Source: Mitsuaria sp. PDC51 (GTDB lineage: Bacteria; Pseudomonadota; Gammaproteobacteria; Burkholderiales; Burkholderiaceae_C). Taken from it: a stretch of DNA of 64,000 nucleotides. Positions 27,403 to 36,150 of the stretch are shown here, one piece after another; within the stretch, counting starts at the first letter, position 1; each line of letters opens with the position of its first letter. The notes beneath the pieces are model-generated. The model had not been told where the DNA came from, ran no database searches, and saw nothing but the letters and a program-made list of their open reading frames with translations. A program made the translations under genes and the position numbers. The stretch lies in the NCBI RefSeq assembly GCF_900113225.1, contig NZ_FOZE01000001.1:2542001-2606000 (forward strand), given 5' to 3'.

Positions 27403-28194
27403 ATGTCCCTGCCCGTTGCCGCAACTCCTTCCGCGTCCCAGCCCCGCGCCAATCTCCTGCTCGTGCAGATGCCCGAGGAGGATCAGGCCCGCTGGTCCGG
27501 ACAGCTCGAGACCGTCGAGCTGCTCAAGGGGCGCGTGCTGTTCGAGGCCGGCGCTCCCGCCACGCATGTGTACTTCCCGATCACGGCCATCGTGTCGCTG
27601 ATCCACACCACGCATTCCGGCGACTCGGCGCAGGTCGCGATGATCGGCTCCGAGGGCGCCGCCGGCCTGGCGGCCGCGATGGGCGGGGAATCGCCCGCCT
27701 GCCGCGCCGTCGTGCAGCGCGCCGGCCTGGCCTTCCGCATGCGGGTGTCGCTGGTGCGCGAGGAACTGATGCGGCCCGGCGGGTCGACGCAGCTGCTGCT
27801 GCGCTACCTGCAGTCGCTGATCTCGCAGATCGCGCACACCGCGGTCTGCAACCGCCATCACTCGCTGGAGCGGCAGCTGTGCCGCTGGCTGCTGCTGTGC
27901 CTGGACCGCCAACATGGTCACAACGAGCTGTCGGTCACCCAGGAGTCGATCTCCAACCTGCTGGGCGTGCGCCGGGAAGGCGTCACCGAGAGCGCCCAGC
28001 GCCTCCAGGCCGCCGGCCTGATCCGTTACTCCCGCGGACATATCGCGGTGCTGGATCGACCGGGGCTGGAAGCCCGGGCCTGCGAGTGCTACGCCCTGCT
28101 CAAGCAGGACTTCCAGCGCTTGCTGCCCCAGGACCCGGACGGCGTGAACGCGGCCACCTCTGCCACCTTCGCGCCCGTCGCCGTGCAGGCCTGA
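27403..28194 (+). CDS. Crp/Fnr-family transcriptional regulator
   Basis: A 263-residue regulator with an N-terminal cyclic-nucleotide-binding-like beta barrel (GRVLFEAGAPATHVYFP) and a C-terminal helix-turn-helix (LSVTQESISNLLGVRREGVT). No N-terminal Cys cluster is present, so it is not an oxygen-sensing FNR. The family with the HHSLERQLCRWLLLCLDR segment is common in Burkholderiales, with an unknown ligand. The ATG at 27403 follows CTGGAGC; a longer frame from 27253 lacks a ribosome site. It lies between two PEP-CTERM genes and might control surface genes. Confidence 0.85.
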   Translation: MSLPVAATPSASQPRANLLLVQMPEEDQARWSGQLETVELLKGRVLFEAGAPATHVYFPITAIVSLIHTTHSGDSAQVAMIGSEGAAGLAAAMGGESPACRAVVQRAGLAFRMRVSLVREELMRPGGSTQLLLRYLQSLISQIAHTAVCNRHHSLERQLCRWLLLCLDRQHGHNELSVTQESISNLLGVRREGVTESAQRLQAAGLIRYSRGHIAVLDRPGLEARACECYALLKQDFQRLLPQDPDGVNAATSATFAPVAVQA

Positions 28195-28228
28195 GGGCTT
28201 CTTCGCATCGCTTCAAAGCATCGCAGCG

Positions 28229-28253
28229 GACGTCCCGTCGAGGACGGGGCGTC
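28229..28253 (+). terminator. Hairpin after the Crp/Fnr gene
   Basis: An 11-bp stem with one T-G wobble (GACGTCCCGTC / GACGGGGCGTC) and loop GAG lies 34 bases after the stop, in the convergent gap before pepA. No U tract follows, so strength is uncertain. Confidence 0.45.
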
Positions 28254-28408
28254 GTCGAGCGCCTGTTGAACGCTCCGTGCCGCGCGCCACGGTGCCGGCC
28301 CGCACCGTCGCCGTGTCGCGCGTGTCGGTCCGGAGCTTCCGGGCACCCGCATGCCCTCGAGATCCGGACCCTGGACCTGACCAGCCCCGGGCGGGACCGG
28401 TCGCACGA

Positions 28409-29209
28409 TCACTTCTCCGTGCGGCCGCGACGGCGCGCCACGAAGCCGATGGCACCCAGACCGGCGATCAGCATCGCGTAGGTCGAGGGCTCCGGCACCA
28501 CGGCGGCGGCGAAGTTGATCGAGCCGCCGCCCTGGCGGATGCGGAAGCCACCGGCGAAGGGCTCGACCTGCGACGTCGTGTTGGAGAACGAGGTCAGCGC
28601 CAGGTCATACACCGGCAGCGAGGTCTGGAAGCCCGGCACCAGCCAGTTCAGCGTCAGCTTGGCATTGGCCGAGGGGTTGAAGGTGCCGTCGCCCAGCGGC
28701 GTGGTCGCCACCGTGCCCAGCACCAGCGAGCCGCTGGCCAGGGCCACTTCGCCGGCCGCGCTTTCGGTCGGGGTGTTGCCCGCGAAGCCGAACGACGAGG
28801 TGCCGTTGTAGCCGTACAGGGTGTAGGTCAGCGAGGTCAGCGTGCCGACCGTGGACACCGAGCCCGGGTCACCGGCCTGCGTCAGCGTGCCGTTGCCGCT
28901 GAACTGGATGTAGAAGCCGTAGTCCGAGTTCAGGCCGTTGGACGGCAGCGTGGTGCCGCCGAGCTGGGCGGCGCTGATGGCCAGGTAGCCCGATTCGCTG
29001 AACGTGTTGCCGGCCCCGAAGGTGATGGTCGAGTAGTTCGACACCAGCAGGTTGTCGGCGGTGAAGGCCGAGCCGTTCAGGCCGGCGGTGGCCGGGTCCC
29101 AGGTGAATTGCGGCAGCGCGGAAGCGCTGGCGCTGACGGCGGCCAGGGCGAGGGCCAGCAGGGTGCGCTGGAACGCCACAGGCTTGCGGGAGAGCAAAGG
29201 CAGGGTCAT
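28409..29209 (-). CDS. pepA: PepA-like flocculation-associated PEP-CTERM protein
   Basis: A 266-residue exported protein resembling the flocculation-associated PEP-CTERM protein PepA known from floc-forming Zoogloea and relatives. The signal peptide (LLALALAAVSASASA) is followed by a Gly/Ser/Thr/Asn-rich beta-structured body (FTWDPATAGLNGSAF, NLLVSNYSTITFGAG, SSFGFAGNTPTESAAG). The C-terminus is a canonical PEP-CTERM signal, VPEPSTYAMLIAGLGAIGFV then RRR. The ATG at 29209 is the last Met before the signal sequence. In floc-formers such genes need sigma-54 and the PrsK/PrsR system. It has a long structured leader. Confidence 0.78.
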   Translation of the reverse strand: MTLPLLSRKPVAFQRTLLALALAAVSASASALPQFTWDPATAGLNGSAFTADNLLVSNYSTITFGAGNTFSESGYLAISAAQLGGTTLPSNGLNSDYGFYIQFSGNGTLTQAGDPGSVSTVGTLTSLTYTLYGYNGTSSFGFAGNTPTESAAGEVALASGSLVLGTVATTPLGDGTFNPSANAKLTLNWLVPGFQTSLPVYDLALTSFSNTTSQVEPFAGGFRIRQGGGSINFAAAVVPEPSTYAMLIAGLGAIGFVARRRGRTEK

Positions 29210-29299
29210 GGTGGTTGCTCCGATAGAAAGATGTCCGCCAATCGCGGACGGCGCAGTGTCCCCAGGCGCCCCAGAGAGCGTCTGTACGTCCACCCACAT

Positions 29300-29321
29300 A
29301 AAAACGGCCCCTCCCGGGGGC
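29300..29321 (-). terminator. Intrinsic-terminator-like hairpin in the pepA leader
   Basis: On the minus strand GCCCC-CGGGA-GGGGC is followed by C, G and five Ts. It lies about 90 bases upstream of the pepA start codon, with no minus-strand gene immediately before it. It could be a transcription attenuator of pepA or the end of a small RNA. A weak GG-N10-GC sigma-54-like element (29278-29291) lies just downstream. Confidence 0.55.
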
Positions 29322-29455
29322 TGTACCCGGAAGGTGCGACGAACCACCCCCGGCGTGCCTGGAACGCCCCCGCGTTCGCGGGATGCCGCGCGTACGCGAC
29401 GGGCCACATCCCCGATGCCATCGGGGGCAAGTCGCGCTGCGGCACCACGCGTCAA

Positions 29456-29585
29456 GGTGCGTCGGCATGCGTCGATGTGCGTCGATGTGCTTCGGCATGT
29501 GCAGCCTGCAACGGCCTGCATCGGGATGCGTGGCCCGCATCGGCATGCGCGGCCTGCGCTTGCATGCGTCGATGCGCCTCGGCGC
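29456..29585. repeat. Degenerate short-repeat tract upstream of pepA
   Basis: The decamer TGCGTCGATG occurs at 29468 and directly again at 29478, and once more at 29565; CGGCATG recurs near 29463, 29493 and 29541. The 468-bp gap between pepA and the next gene also holds a 7-bp hairpin (CCCCGAT/ATCGGGG, 29410-29426). No convincing protein frame was seen in it. Confidence 0.6.
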
Positions 29586-29678
29586 GAATTACTGCGCTCG
29601 CCCGGCGCTTTTCCGTGGCCGCATCGGCGCGGCCGCACCGGACAATCGCGCATCGCTTCCGACGCCCCTTCGCCCGCC

Positions 29679-29978
29679 ATGTCCCAGCCCGCCCGCTCCG
29701 CCGCTTCCGCCGCCCTGACCTCCACCGCCGCCTCCGGCGTCGCCGGGCTGATGCTGGGCCAGATCGTGCTCGCGCTGGCGCTGCATCACAACCGCTCGGT
29801 GGAGGGACTGGGCTTCGCGCTCGTCTTCCTGCTGGCTGGCGGCGCCGCGGTGGCCTGCTTCCTGACGCACCGCCACCAGCAGCGCCGCCCGCGCCAGGAG
29901 CCTGCGCCGCTGCGCCTGTGGCTCATCGCGCTGGCGGGCGGCGTGCTCGCCTCGATGCTGGTCATCGGCGCGCTCTGA
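29679..29978 (+). CDS. Small membrane protein, unknown
   Basis: A 99-residue protein with three hydrophobic segments (GLMLGQIVLALALHH, GFALVFLLAGGAAVACFL and LWLIALAGGVLASMLVIGAL) separated by a basic, Gln/Arg-rich loop. I do not recognise the family. The ATG at 29679 is the first Met of the hydrophobic unit; the frame extends upstream through the repeat tract, but that part has no coding character. No strong ribosome site is visible. It stands alone. Confidence 0.55.
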   Translation: MSQPARSAASAALTSTAASGVAGLMLGQIVLALALHHNRSVEGLGFALVFLLAGGAAVACFLTHRHQQRRPRQEPAPLRLWLIALAGGVLASMLVIGAL

Positions 29979-30259
29979 GCGTCGTCGCTCCGCACCCCAC
30001 GCGCGCCATGCGCGATGGCGATCGCGCTCGCGATCGATCGTCGCGGGACGGGCACTCTCCTTGCCCTCGAGCCGCGATGCCCACCGATCGCCACGTCCGC
30101 ACCTCTGCCACCGATACCGCGCCCGCCCGCACGCGCGCCGCGTCGGCGACCCCTGGGCGCGGCGCACGGCGGGCCTCGCCGCGCCGGATCCGCACCGGCC
30201 GCGGCTGAGCGGCGCCGGCGGCGCTTGCGCGCTGCCGGCGGCTTCTCTTCACCAGCGCT

Positions 30260-30646
30260 TCAGGCCGAGGGATCGTCCTCATGCTCCGGATCCGGCCCCG
30301 CGGACGGATCGTCCCCGCTGGCCAGGTCCTCGACGTCGATCGACGCGTCCACGTCCTCGATCGCCGGCGAGCGGCTCACCCGGTCCGGCAGGATGTCGGC
30401 GGCGTCCGTCGCGCGGCCCGGCGTGGCCGAGCCACGCTCGCCGGTGCCGAAGCGGTCGGTATCGCTGGAAGGATCGGCGGGCGTCGCGCCCAGTTCGTCC
30501 GGATCGTCCGTGCCGGTGGCCAGCGGACGTTCGCCGAGCACGTCGCTGCCGCTGTCGGAACTGTCGCTCGGGCCGAGCGAGTCGGTGCCGCGTCCCTTGG
30601 ACTGCGACGGGGCGGGCACGCCGCCAAGGATGCTGCTGGTGGCCAT
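30260..30646 (-). CDS. Acidic, disordered protein of unknown function
   Basis: A 128-residue protein very rich in Asp, Ser, Gly and Pro (SLGPSDSSDSGSDVLGERPL, DLASGDDPSAGPDPEHEDDP), with no hydrophobic core, so intrinsically disordered. Proteins with the same SKGRGTDSLGPSDSSDSGSD pattern recur in Burkholderiales and seem stress-related, but no function is known to me. The ATG at 30646 is fixed by AAGGAG 8 bases upstream; the leader (AAGGAGTACCC) is nearly identical to that of the reductase gene at 51516. Confidence 0.72.
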   Translation of the reverse strand: MATSSILGGVPAPSQSKGRGTDSLGPSDSSDSGSDVLGERPLATGTDDPDELGATPADPSSDTDRFGTGERGSATPGRATDAADILPDRVSRSPAIEDVDASIDVEDLASGDDPSAGPDPEHEDDPSA

Positions 30647-30771
30647 CTGGGTACTCCTTGCAAGACCTCGAGGGGTCGATGCAGACAGTTCGGCAAAGGC
30701 CGGACCCGCAGCCCAGACATGCAAACCCCATCGCTGCTCCCGCGCGACCGCACGACCACAAAGCCACACGA

Positions 30772-30810
30772 CCCCCTCGCCCGCTTGCGGGAGAGGGTTG
30801 GGGTGAGGGT
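30772..30810. repeat. REP-like palindrome (PHPNPLPQAGEG type)
   Basis: A 24-base imperfect palindrome, CCCTC-G-CCCGC / GCGGG-A-GAGGG with a TT loop (30774-30797), continues into GGTTGGGGTGAGGG. When read through as protein it gives the PHPNPLPQAGEG string seen in many proteobacterial intergenic repeats. It directly follows the cheR stop codon on the minus strand and may protect the 3' end. Confidence 0.6.
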
Positions 30811-30812
30811 CT

Positions 30813-31643
30813 TCAACGCGCCCGCTTCTGATAGAGCCGCTCACGCGCCGCGATCTCGACGAAATCGCCGGCATGCGAGGAGAAGCGCAGCGTCTCCCGC
30901 GCGCCCAGGCCGAGGAAGCCGTTGCGGCACAGCGCCTCGCTGAACAGGCCCAGCGCCCGGTCCTGCAGCGCGCGGTTGAAATAGATCAGCACGTTGCGGC
31001 AGGACACCAGCTGGACCTCGGCGAAGACGCTGTCGGTGGACAGGCTGTGGTCGCTGAAGACGATGCGCTCCTTGAGCGCCTTGTCCATCAGCACGTGGTC
31101 ATAGGCGGCCGTGTAGTACTCCGACAGCGAACCCCTCCCGCCCGACGCCCGGTGGTTCTCCGAGAACAGCGGCACCTGGTCCATCCGGTACACCCCGGCC
31201 TGCGCCTGCGCCAGCGCCTCGTGGCTGATGTCGGTCGCGTAGATCAGCGTGCGCTCCAGCAGCCCTTCCTCCTTCATGAGGATCGCCATCGAATAGGCCT
31301 CCTCGCCGCCGCTGCAGCCCGCCACCCAGATCCGCAGCGACGGGAAGGTGCGCAGCACCGGCACGACCTGCTCGCGCAGCGCGCGAAAGTACTCGGGGTC
31401 GCGGAACATCTCGCTGACCTGCACCGTCAGGTCGGCCAGCACCGAGCGGAAGACCTCCGCCTCGCGCAGCAGCCGTCCCTGCAGCTGCGACAGGTTGGCG
31501 CAGTGGAAGCGCTGCATCGCCGCCTTCAGGCGGCGGCGCAGCGAGGTGCCGGCGTAGTCGCGGAAATCGTAGTGGTAGCGCTCGTAGATCGCTTCCAGGA
31601 TCAGGCGGACCTCGATGTCCAGCTCGGGGGCTGCTTGCGCCAT
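30813..31643 (-). CDS. cheR: CheR-type protein-glutamate methyltransferase
   Basis: A 276-residue SAM-dependent methyltransferase that adds methyl groups to receptor glutamates. Order: N-terminal helical domain (YERYHYDFRDYAGTSLRRRL), SAM motif RIWVAGCSGGEEAYSMAI, LIYATDISHEALAQA and VSCRNVLIYFNRALQ, all typical of CheR. No chemoreceptors, CheA, CheW or CheB are nearby; the gene follows a large hybrid kinase by 13 bases. In such kinase-CheR pairs the enzyme probably modifies an alternative signalling complex rather than flagellar chemotaxis. A REP-like palindrome follows the stop. Confidence 0.9.
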   Translation of the reverse strand: MAQAAPELDIEVRLILEAIYERYHYDFRDYAGTSLRRRLKAAMQRFHCANLSQLQGRLLREAEVFRSVLADLTVQVSEMFRDPEYFRALREQVVPVLRTFPSLRIWVAGCSGGEEAYSMAILMKEEGLLERTLIYATDISHEALAQAQAGVYRMDQVPLFSENHRASGGRGSLSEYYTAAYDHVLMDKALKERIVFSDHSLSTDSVFAEVQLVSCRNVLIYFNRALQDRALGLFSEALCRNGFLGLGARETLRFSSHAGDFVEIAARERLYQKRAR

Positions 31644-31656
31644 CGGCCGGTCGTCC

Positions 31657-34600
31657 TCAGCGCGGCATCCAGACCCGCACCAGCGAGAGCAGCTTCTCGA
31701 TGTCCAGTGGCTTGGCGATGTAGTCGTTGGCGCCCGCGGCCATGCACTTCTCCTGGTCGTCCTTCATCGCCTTGGCGGTGAGCGCGATGATCGGCAGCCG
31801 CTTGAGCTCGGGCCGCGCGCGGATCTCGCGCATCGCGGTGTAGCCGTCCATCTCCGGCATCATGATGTCCATCAGCACCAGGTCCACCGGCGCCTTCGCG
31901 CCCGGTCCCTGCAGCGGCGCGGCCAGCCGCTCCAGCGCCTCGCGTCCGTTGCGCGCGATCTCCACCTTCACGCCCTTGGGCTCCAGCACCGCCGACAGCG
32001 CGAAGATGTTGCGCACGTCGTCCTCGACGATCAGCACCCGCCGCCCCTCCAGCATGTTGTCGCGCGCCCTCACCTCCTTGAGCATGCGCTGGCGCTCGGG
32101 CGGCAGCTGGGCTTCGACCTGGTGCAGGAACAGCGTGACCTCGTCGAGCAGCCGCTCGGGCGAACGGGCGCCCTTGATGATGATCGAGCGCGAGTAGCGC
32201 CGCAGCTGCTGCTCCTGCTGCGGCGACAGCGTGTGGCCGGTGTAGACGATCACCGGCGGGAAGGCGACGTCGTCCTGCCGCGCCATCTGGTCGAGCAGGT
32301 CGTAGCCGCTCATGTCCGGCAGGTTCAGGTCCATGACCATGCAGTCGAAGGTCGACTGGCGCAGCGCCTCCAGCGCCTCGGCCGCGGTCGACACGCCATG
32401 GATGCGGACCTCGTCCGCCGCCAGCAGGTGGCGGATGCTGTCGAGCTGCCGGGCATCGTCCTCGACCACCAGCACCGTGCGCAGGCGCTGCGAGAACTTG
32501 GCCTCCAGCCGCTGCAGCGCGATCTCCAGCTCGTCGCGCTTGACCGGCTTGAGCGCATACCCGACCGCGCCGCGCTCGAGCGCCTCGTGGGTGTAGTCGG
32601 CCACCGAGATCACGTGCACCGGGATGTGCCGCGTCAGCGGCTCGCGCTTGAGGCGGTCCAGCACGCCCAGCCCGGAGTGGTCCGGCAGGTTCATGTCCAG
32701 CAGGATCGCGCTGGGCGCGTAGCGCTGGGCGACGGACAGGCCGTTCTCGGCCGTGTGCGCCATCAGGCAGACGAAACCCATCTCGCGGATCAGGTCGCGC
32801 AGGATGAGCGCGAAGCGCGGGTCGTCCTCGATGACCAGGATGGCGCGGTCGCCCGGCACCCAGGAGAGCCGGTCGTCGTCGAGCTGCGGCAGCCGCGGCT
32901 CGGGCGCGGCGGGCGCGGGCTCACGCAGCAGCGACACCGCCGGGCCGTCGGCCCCTTCCTCCGCCTCGCCGTCCGCCGGCAGCCGGGCCTGGAAAGCGGC
33001 GATGGCCGGCGGCGCGGTGATCGGCGCCTGCGCCGGCGACAGTGGACGCTGCACCTGGCCGTCGGCCGGCAGCTCGTGCGTGGGCGGCAGCACCAGACTG
33101 AAGGTCGAGCCCTCGCCGGGCGCGCTGTGCAGGTGGATGTCGCCGCCCAGCAGCCGCGCCAGGTCGCGCGAGATCGACAGGCCCAGCCCGGTGCCGCCGT
33201 ACTTGCGATGGGTGCTGCCGTCGGCCTGCCGGAAAGCCTCGAAGATCGGCGCCTGCTGGTGCGCCGGGATGCCGATGCCGGTGTCGGTGACCGCGAAGGC
33301 GATGCGGCCATCGGCGGTGGCGCCCACCTCCATGCGCACGGAGCCGCGCTCGGTGAACTTCAGCGCGTTGGACAGCAGGTTCTTGAGGATCTGGCCCAGG
33401 CGGGCCTCGTCGGTCTCGATCCATTCGGGCGCGCCGGGCGCCAGCTGCAGGCCGAAGGCCAGGTTGCGCTGCGCGGCGATCGGCGCGAAGACCTGCGTCA
33501 GCTGCTGCAGCAGGCGCGGCAGCGACACGCGGTCGATCTGCATGTCGACCTTGCCGGCCTCGATCTTGGACAGGTCCAGGATGTCGTTGATCAGCGCCAG
33601 CAGGTCGTTGCCGGCCGAGCTGATGGTCTGCGCGAAGCGGACCTGTTCGTCGCTCAGGTTGCCGTCCTTGTTGTCGGCCAGCAGCTTGGCCAGGATCAGG
33701 GTCGAGTTCAGCGGCGTGCGCAACTCGTGGCTCATGTTGGCCAGGAACTCGCTCTTGTACTGGTTGGAGCGCTCCAGCGCCTCGGCGCGGTCGGTGAGCT
33801 GCGCCTGGGCCTGGGTCAGCTCCGAGCGCTGCAGCTCAAGCTGGCGCGCCTGCTCCTCGAGCTGGGTGTTGCTCTGCTCGAGCTCGGTCTGCTGCTTCTC
33901 CAGCCGCAGCTGCGAGTCGCGCAGCGCGTTGCCCTGCTCTTCCAGCTCCTCGTTGCTGGCGCGCAGCTCTTCCTGCTGCATCTGCAGTTCCTCGGCCTGG
34001 CGGCGGCTCTCCTCGAGCAGCGACTCCAGCCGGCTGCGGTCCTTGGCGGCGCGCAGCGCCATCGCCAGCGGTTCGGCCACCCGCGCCAGCAGCTCGCGCT
34101 CGGCCTCGCCGACGTGATGCAGGAATCCGAGTTCGATCACGCCCTGCAGGCGCCGGTCCACGCCGACCGGCGCGATCAGCAGCTCGGTCGACGTCGCCCG
34201 TCCCAGCGCGGAGCTGACCGGCAGGTAGTCGGCCGGAAGCCGCGTGACATGCACCGGCCGGCGATCGCGCGCCGCCTGGCCCACCAACGTGTCCCCGCCG
34301 CGCACCACGGGCGCGGACTCGCCCTCCGCCGCGACCGGCAACGCATAACCGCCCACGCGCAGGTAGCTGCCGTCGTCCTGGGTGACGTAGAAGGCCCCCA
34401 CCCGGGCGTCGGTCCAGCGCGCCAGGAAGCTGGTCGCGACGTCGGCGAGCCGCTCCACATGCGGGTCGCCCTGCAACTCCACGCCCAGGCCGGCCAGGCC
34501 GGCCTTGAGCCACTCCTCGGTGCGGGCGGCGCGATGGGCGCGCGCGCTCAGCGCGGCCGCGACCGCCGTCAGCACCACCAGCAGCGCCGAGCCGCCCCAC

Positions 34601-35247
34601 ATCATCCCGGCCGTCTGCTGGACGGCGGCGTCCCAGAGCGCGCGGCGCTCGGCGGCGCGATCGCGCTCCTCGCGCTCCATCTCGCCCAGCAGCGTGCGGA
34701 TGCGCTCCATCAGGATCCGCCCCCGGTCGCCCTGCACCACGGTCACCGCGCCGATGCCGTCGCCCTTGCGGCGCATCGCGATGGATTCCTCCATCTCGCC
34801 CAGCTTGGCCTTGACGAGCTGCTCGATCAGCTCCAGCCGGGCCAGCTGCGAACGGTAGTTCTGGAAGCTCGCGCGCAGGCGCTCGGTCGCGGCCGGCAGC
34901 GTGACCTGCGCGGTGTTGAACGGCAGCAGGTAGTTGTCCAGGCCGGTGATCAGGAAACCGCGCTGGCCGGTCTCGGCATCCTTGATCGCCGAGCCCAGCG
35001 CCTGGATCTGCTCCTGCACGGCGAGAGTGCGCGCCATCGCGTCGGCGGCCTCCGCCTGCGTGCGCTGCGTGCGCCATGAAAAGGCGGCGACGACCACGAT
35101 GGTGAGCACCGCCAGCGCGAAGCCGAGCAGCGTGGGCAGCGGGAGCCATTCATGGCGGCGGGCGAGCGCGCCGCCAAGGTTCGCGCTGTTGGCACTGGTG
35201 GCGCCGGTGGCGCTGGCGAGGGGGCCGGAAGTCGTCGTGGTGTTCAT
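31657..35247 (-). CDS. CHASE3-GAF hybrid histidine kinase with three receivers
   Basis: A 1196-residue membrane hybrid kinase. Membrane segments near 39-57 and 215-234 flank a CHASE3 periplasmic domain (KDAETGQRGFLITGLDNYLL). A GAF domain covers about 255-395, then a Gln/Glu-rich coiled coil to about 495, then the H-box (NMSHELRTPLNS, His507) and ATPase boxes (NLLSNALKF, DTGIGIPA, GTGLGLSIS). Three receivers follow, with acceptors in ILLDMNLPDHSG, MVMDLNLPDMSG and VLMDIMMPEMDG. This layout is typical of kinases that integrate membrane and cytoplasmic signals through a phosphorelay. It is followed 13 bases later by cheR, likely cotranscribed. Confidence 0.92.
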   Translation of the reverse strand: MNTTTTSGPLASATGATSANSANLGGALARRHEWLPLPTLLGFALAVLTIVVVAAFSWRTQRTQAEAADAMARTLAVQEQIQALGSAIKDAETGQRGFLITGLDNYLLPFNTAQVTLPAATERLRASFQNYRSQLARLELIEQLVKAKLGEMEESIAMRRKGDGIGAVTVVQGDRGRILMERIRTLLGEMEREERDRAAERRALWDAAVQQTAGMMWGGSALLVVLTAVAAALSARAHRAARTEEWLKAGLAGLGVELQGDPHVERLADVATSFLARWTDARVGAFYVTQDDGSYLRVGGYALPVAAEGESAPVVRGGDTLVGQAARDRRPVHVTRLPADYLPVSSALGRATSTELLIAPVGVDRRLQGVIELGFLHHVGEAERELLARVAEPLAMALRAAKDRSRLESLLEESRRQAEELQMQQEELRASNEELEEQGNALRDSQLRLEKQQTELEQSNTQLEEQARQLELQRSELTQAQAQLTDRAEALERSNQYKSEFLANMSHELRTPLNSTLILAKLLADNKDGNLSDEQVRFAQTISSAGNDLLALINDILDLSKIEAGKVDMQIDRVSLPRLLQQLTQVFAPIAAQRNLAFGLQLAPGAPEWIETDEARLGQILKNLLSNALKFTERGSVRMEVGATADGRIAFAVTDTGIGIPAHQQAPIFEAFRQADGSTHRKYGGTGLGLSISRDLARLLGGDIHLHSAPGEGSTFSLVLPPTHELPADGQVQRPLSPAQAPITAPPAIAAFQARLPADGEAEEGADGPAVSLLREPAPAAPEPRLPQLDDDRLSWVPGDRAILVIEDDPRFALILRDLIREMGFVCLMAHTAENGLSVAQRYAPSAILLDMNLPDHSGLGVLDRLKREPLTRHIPVHVISVADYTHEALERGAVGYALKPVKRDELEIALQRLEAKFSQRLRTVLVVEDDARQLDSIRHLLAADEVRIHGVSTAAEALEALRQSTFDCMVMDLNLPDMSGYDLLDQMARQDDVAFPPVIVYTGHTLSPQQEQQLRRYSRSIIIKGARSPERLLDEVTLFLHQVEAQLPPERQRMLKEVRARDNMLEGRRVLIVEDDVRNIFALSAVLEPKGVKVEIARNGREALERLAAPLQGPGAKAPVDLVLMDIMMPEMDGYTAMREIRARPELKRLPIIALTAKAMKDDQEKCMAAGANDYIAKPLDIEKLLSLVRVWMPR

Positions 35248-35272
35248 GAATGCATGAATGAGAAAGCGGGGC

Positions 35273-35314
35273 GGCCGGGACGGGGGCGCATGCTAGCGCG
35301 CCCTCGTCCCGGCC
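35273..35314 (-). terminator. Long hairpin after the crystallin-like gene
   Basis: A 17-bp stem with one G-T wobble (35273-35289 with 35298-35314) and an 8-base loop ATGCTAGC lies 44 bases past the stop of the minus-strand gene at 35359. On the minus strand it is followed by CGCCCCGCTTTCT, a weak U tract. It separates that gene from the hybrid kinase gene. Confidence 0.6.
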
Positions 35315-35358
35315 GGTCCCCGGGATCCTCTCGGGGGGCTGTCGATGACCCTGGCCGG

Positions 35359-36150
35359 TCACTCGCGCGGCTCGCCGCGCGCATTGACCGTCACGGTCGC
35401 TCCCGGCGGCTGCCGGGTCTGCATGTAGTGCTCCTGTCCGTTGAAGCGATAGGTCACGTCCCAGTACTGCGGGTTGCCGCCGTTGGGCGCCGCGCCGCAG
35501 CGCTGCACGTTGCGCACGTCGTTGCGGTTCACGTTGCTGCCCACCACCGCGCCGCCGATCGCGCCGGCCGCGGTCGTCACCGCCTGCCCGCTGCCGCCGC
35601 CGAACTGATGACCCAGGATGCCGCCCAGCACGCCGCCGATCACCGCGCCGCCGACGTTGGGCCGGTCCCGCACTTCCTTCTGCTCGATCCAGCAGCGTTG
35701 CTGCTCGTTGCCCATCACGGCGCGCACCGAGACCACCTGCGCCTGGTACAGCGTCTCCTCGCCGCGGCGGTAGTAGGTGGGCTGCGGCTCGGGGCCGTAG
35801 CGGTCGCGGCCGACCTCGGCGCGCTCGTCCACGCGCCGCGCCGAGCTGATCCGGTTGTCGAGGCCCATCGAGCGCAGCGACGGGTAGCTGCCCGGCTGCA
35901 GCACGCGGCAGCGGCCGCGATAGTCCGGGTCCTCGCAGACCTCCCAGCGCTCGCCGCGCACCTCGATCGAGGACGCGCGGTCGTTGAAGCCGATCTCCTT
36001 GAGGAAACGCACCTGCGTGTCGATGCCGCCGGTGCGGCCGCGGAACTGCTCGTCCTCGTAGAAGGTGATGTCGGCCATCGCCTGGCCGGCCAGGACGCAG
36101 GCGGCGGCCGCGACGGCCGCCTTCATCGTGCGGGAGCTGCAAGGCTTCAT
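35359..36150 (-). CDS. Beta/gamma-crystallin-like protein with glycine-zipper domain
   Basis: A 263-residue exported protein. After the signal peptide (AVAAAACVLAGQAMA) comes a beta/gamma-crystallin-type repeat pair: ITFYEDEQFRGRTGGIDTQV, and WEVCEDPDYRGRCRVLQPGS ending with SLRSMGLDNRISSARRV. The C-terminal half has a glycine-zipper segment, GGAVIGGVLGGILGHQFGGG then AAGAIGGAVVGSNVNRND, as in 17-kDa/SlyB-like outer membrane proteins. It probably lies in the envelope. The start is ATG 36150; an ATG four codons upstream (36162) is equally possible. Confidence 0.82.
   Translation of the reverse strand: MKPCSSRTMKAAVAAAACVLAGQAMADITFYEDEQFRGRTGGIDTQVRFLKEIGFNDRASSIEVRGERWEVCEDPDYRGRCRVLQPGSYPSLRSMGLDNRISSARRVDERAEVGRDRYGPEPQPTYYRRGEETLYQAQVVSVRAVMGNEQQRCWIEQKEVRDRPNVGGAVIGGVLGGILGHQFGGGSGQAVTTAAGAIGGAVVGSNVNRNDVRNVQRCGAAPNGGNPQYWDVTYRFNGQEHYMQTRQPPGATVTVNARGEPRE

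Noticed and set aside
28277-30208. 643-codon plus-strand frame covering pepA and its leader
   Set aside because: Composition is low-complexity and it crosses structured non-coding DNA; PepA on the minus strand has both a signal peptide and a PEP-CTERM signal.
29979-30259. 281-bp gap with the palindrome CGATCGCG-CT-CGCGATCG (30019-30036), considered as a terminator or operator
   Set aside because: No T run, no adjacent promoter and only generic GC-rich self-complementarity; no function can be supported.
31615-35079. 1154-codon open frame on the plus strand opposite the large hybrid kinase
   Set aside because: It is a GC-rich shadow frame: the composition is Arg/Gln/Leu/Ala low-complexity without any domain, while the opposite strand has a complete multi-domain kinase.
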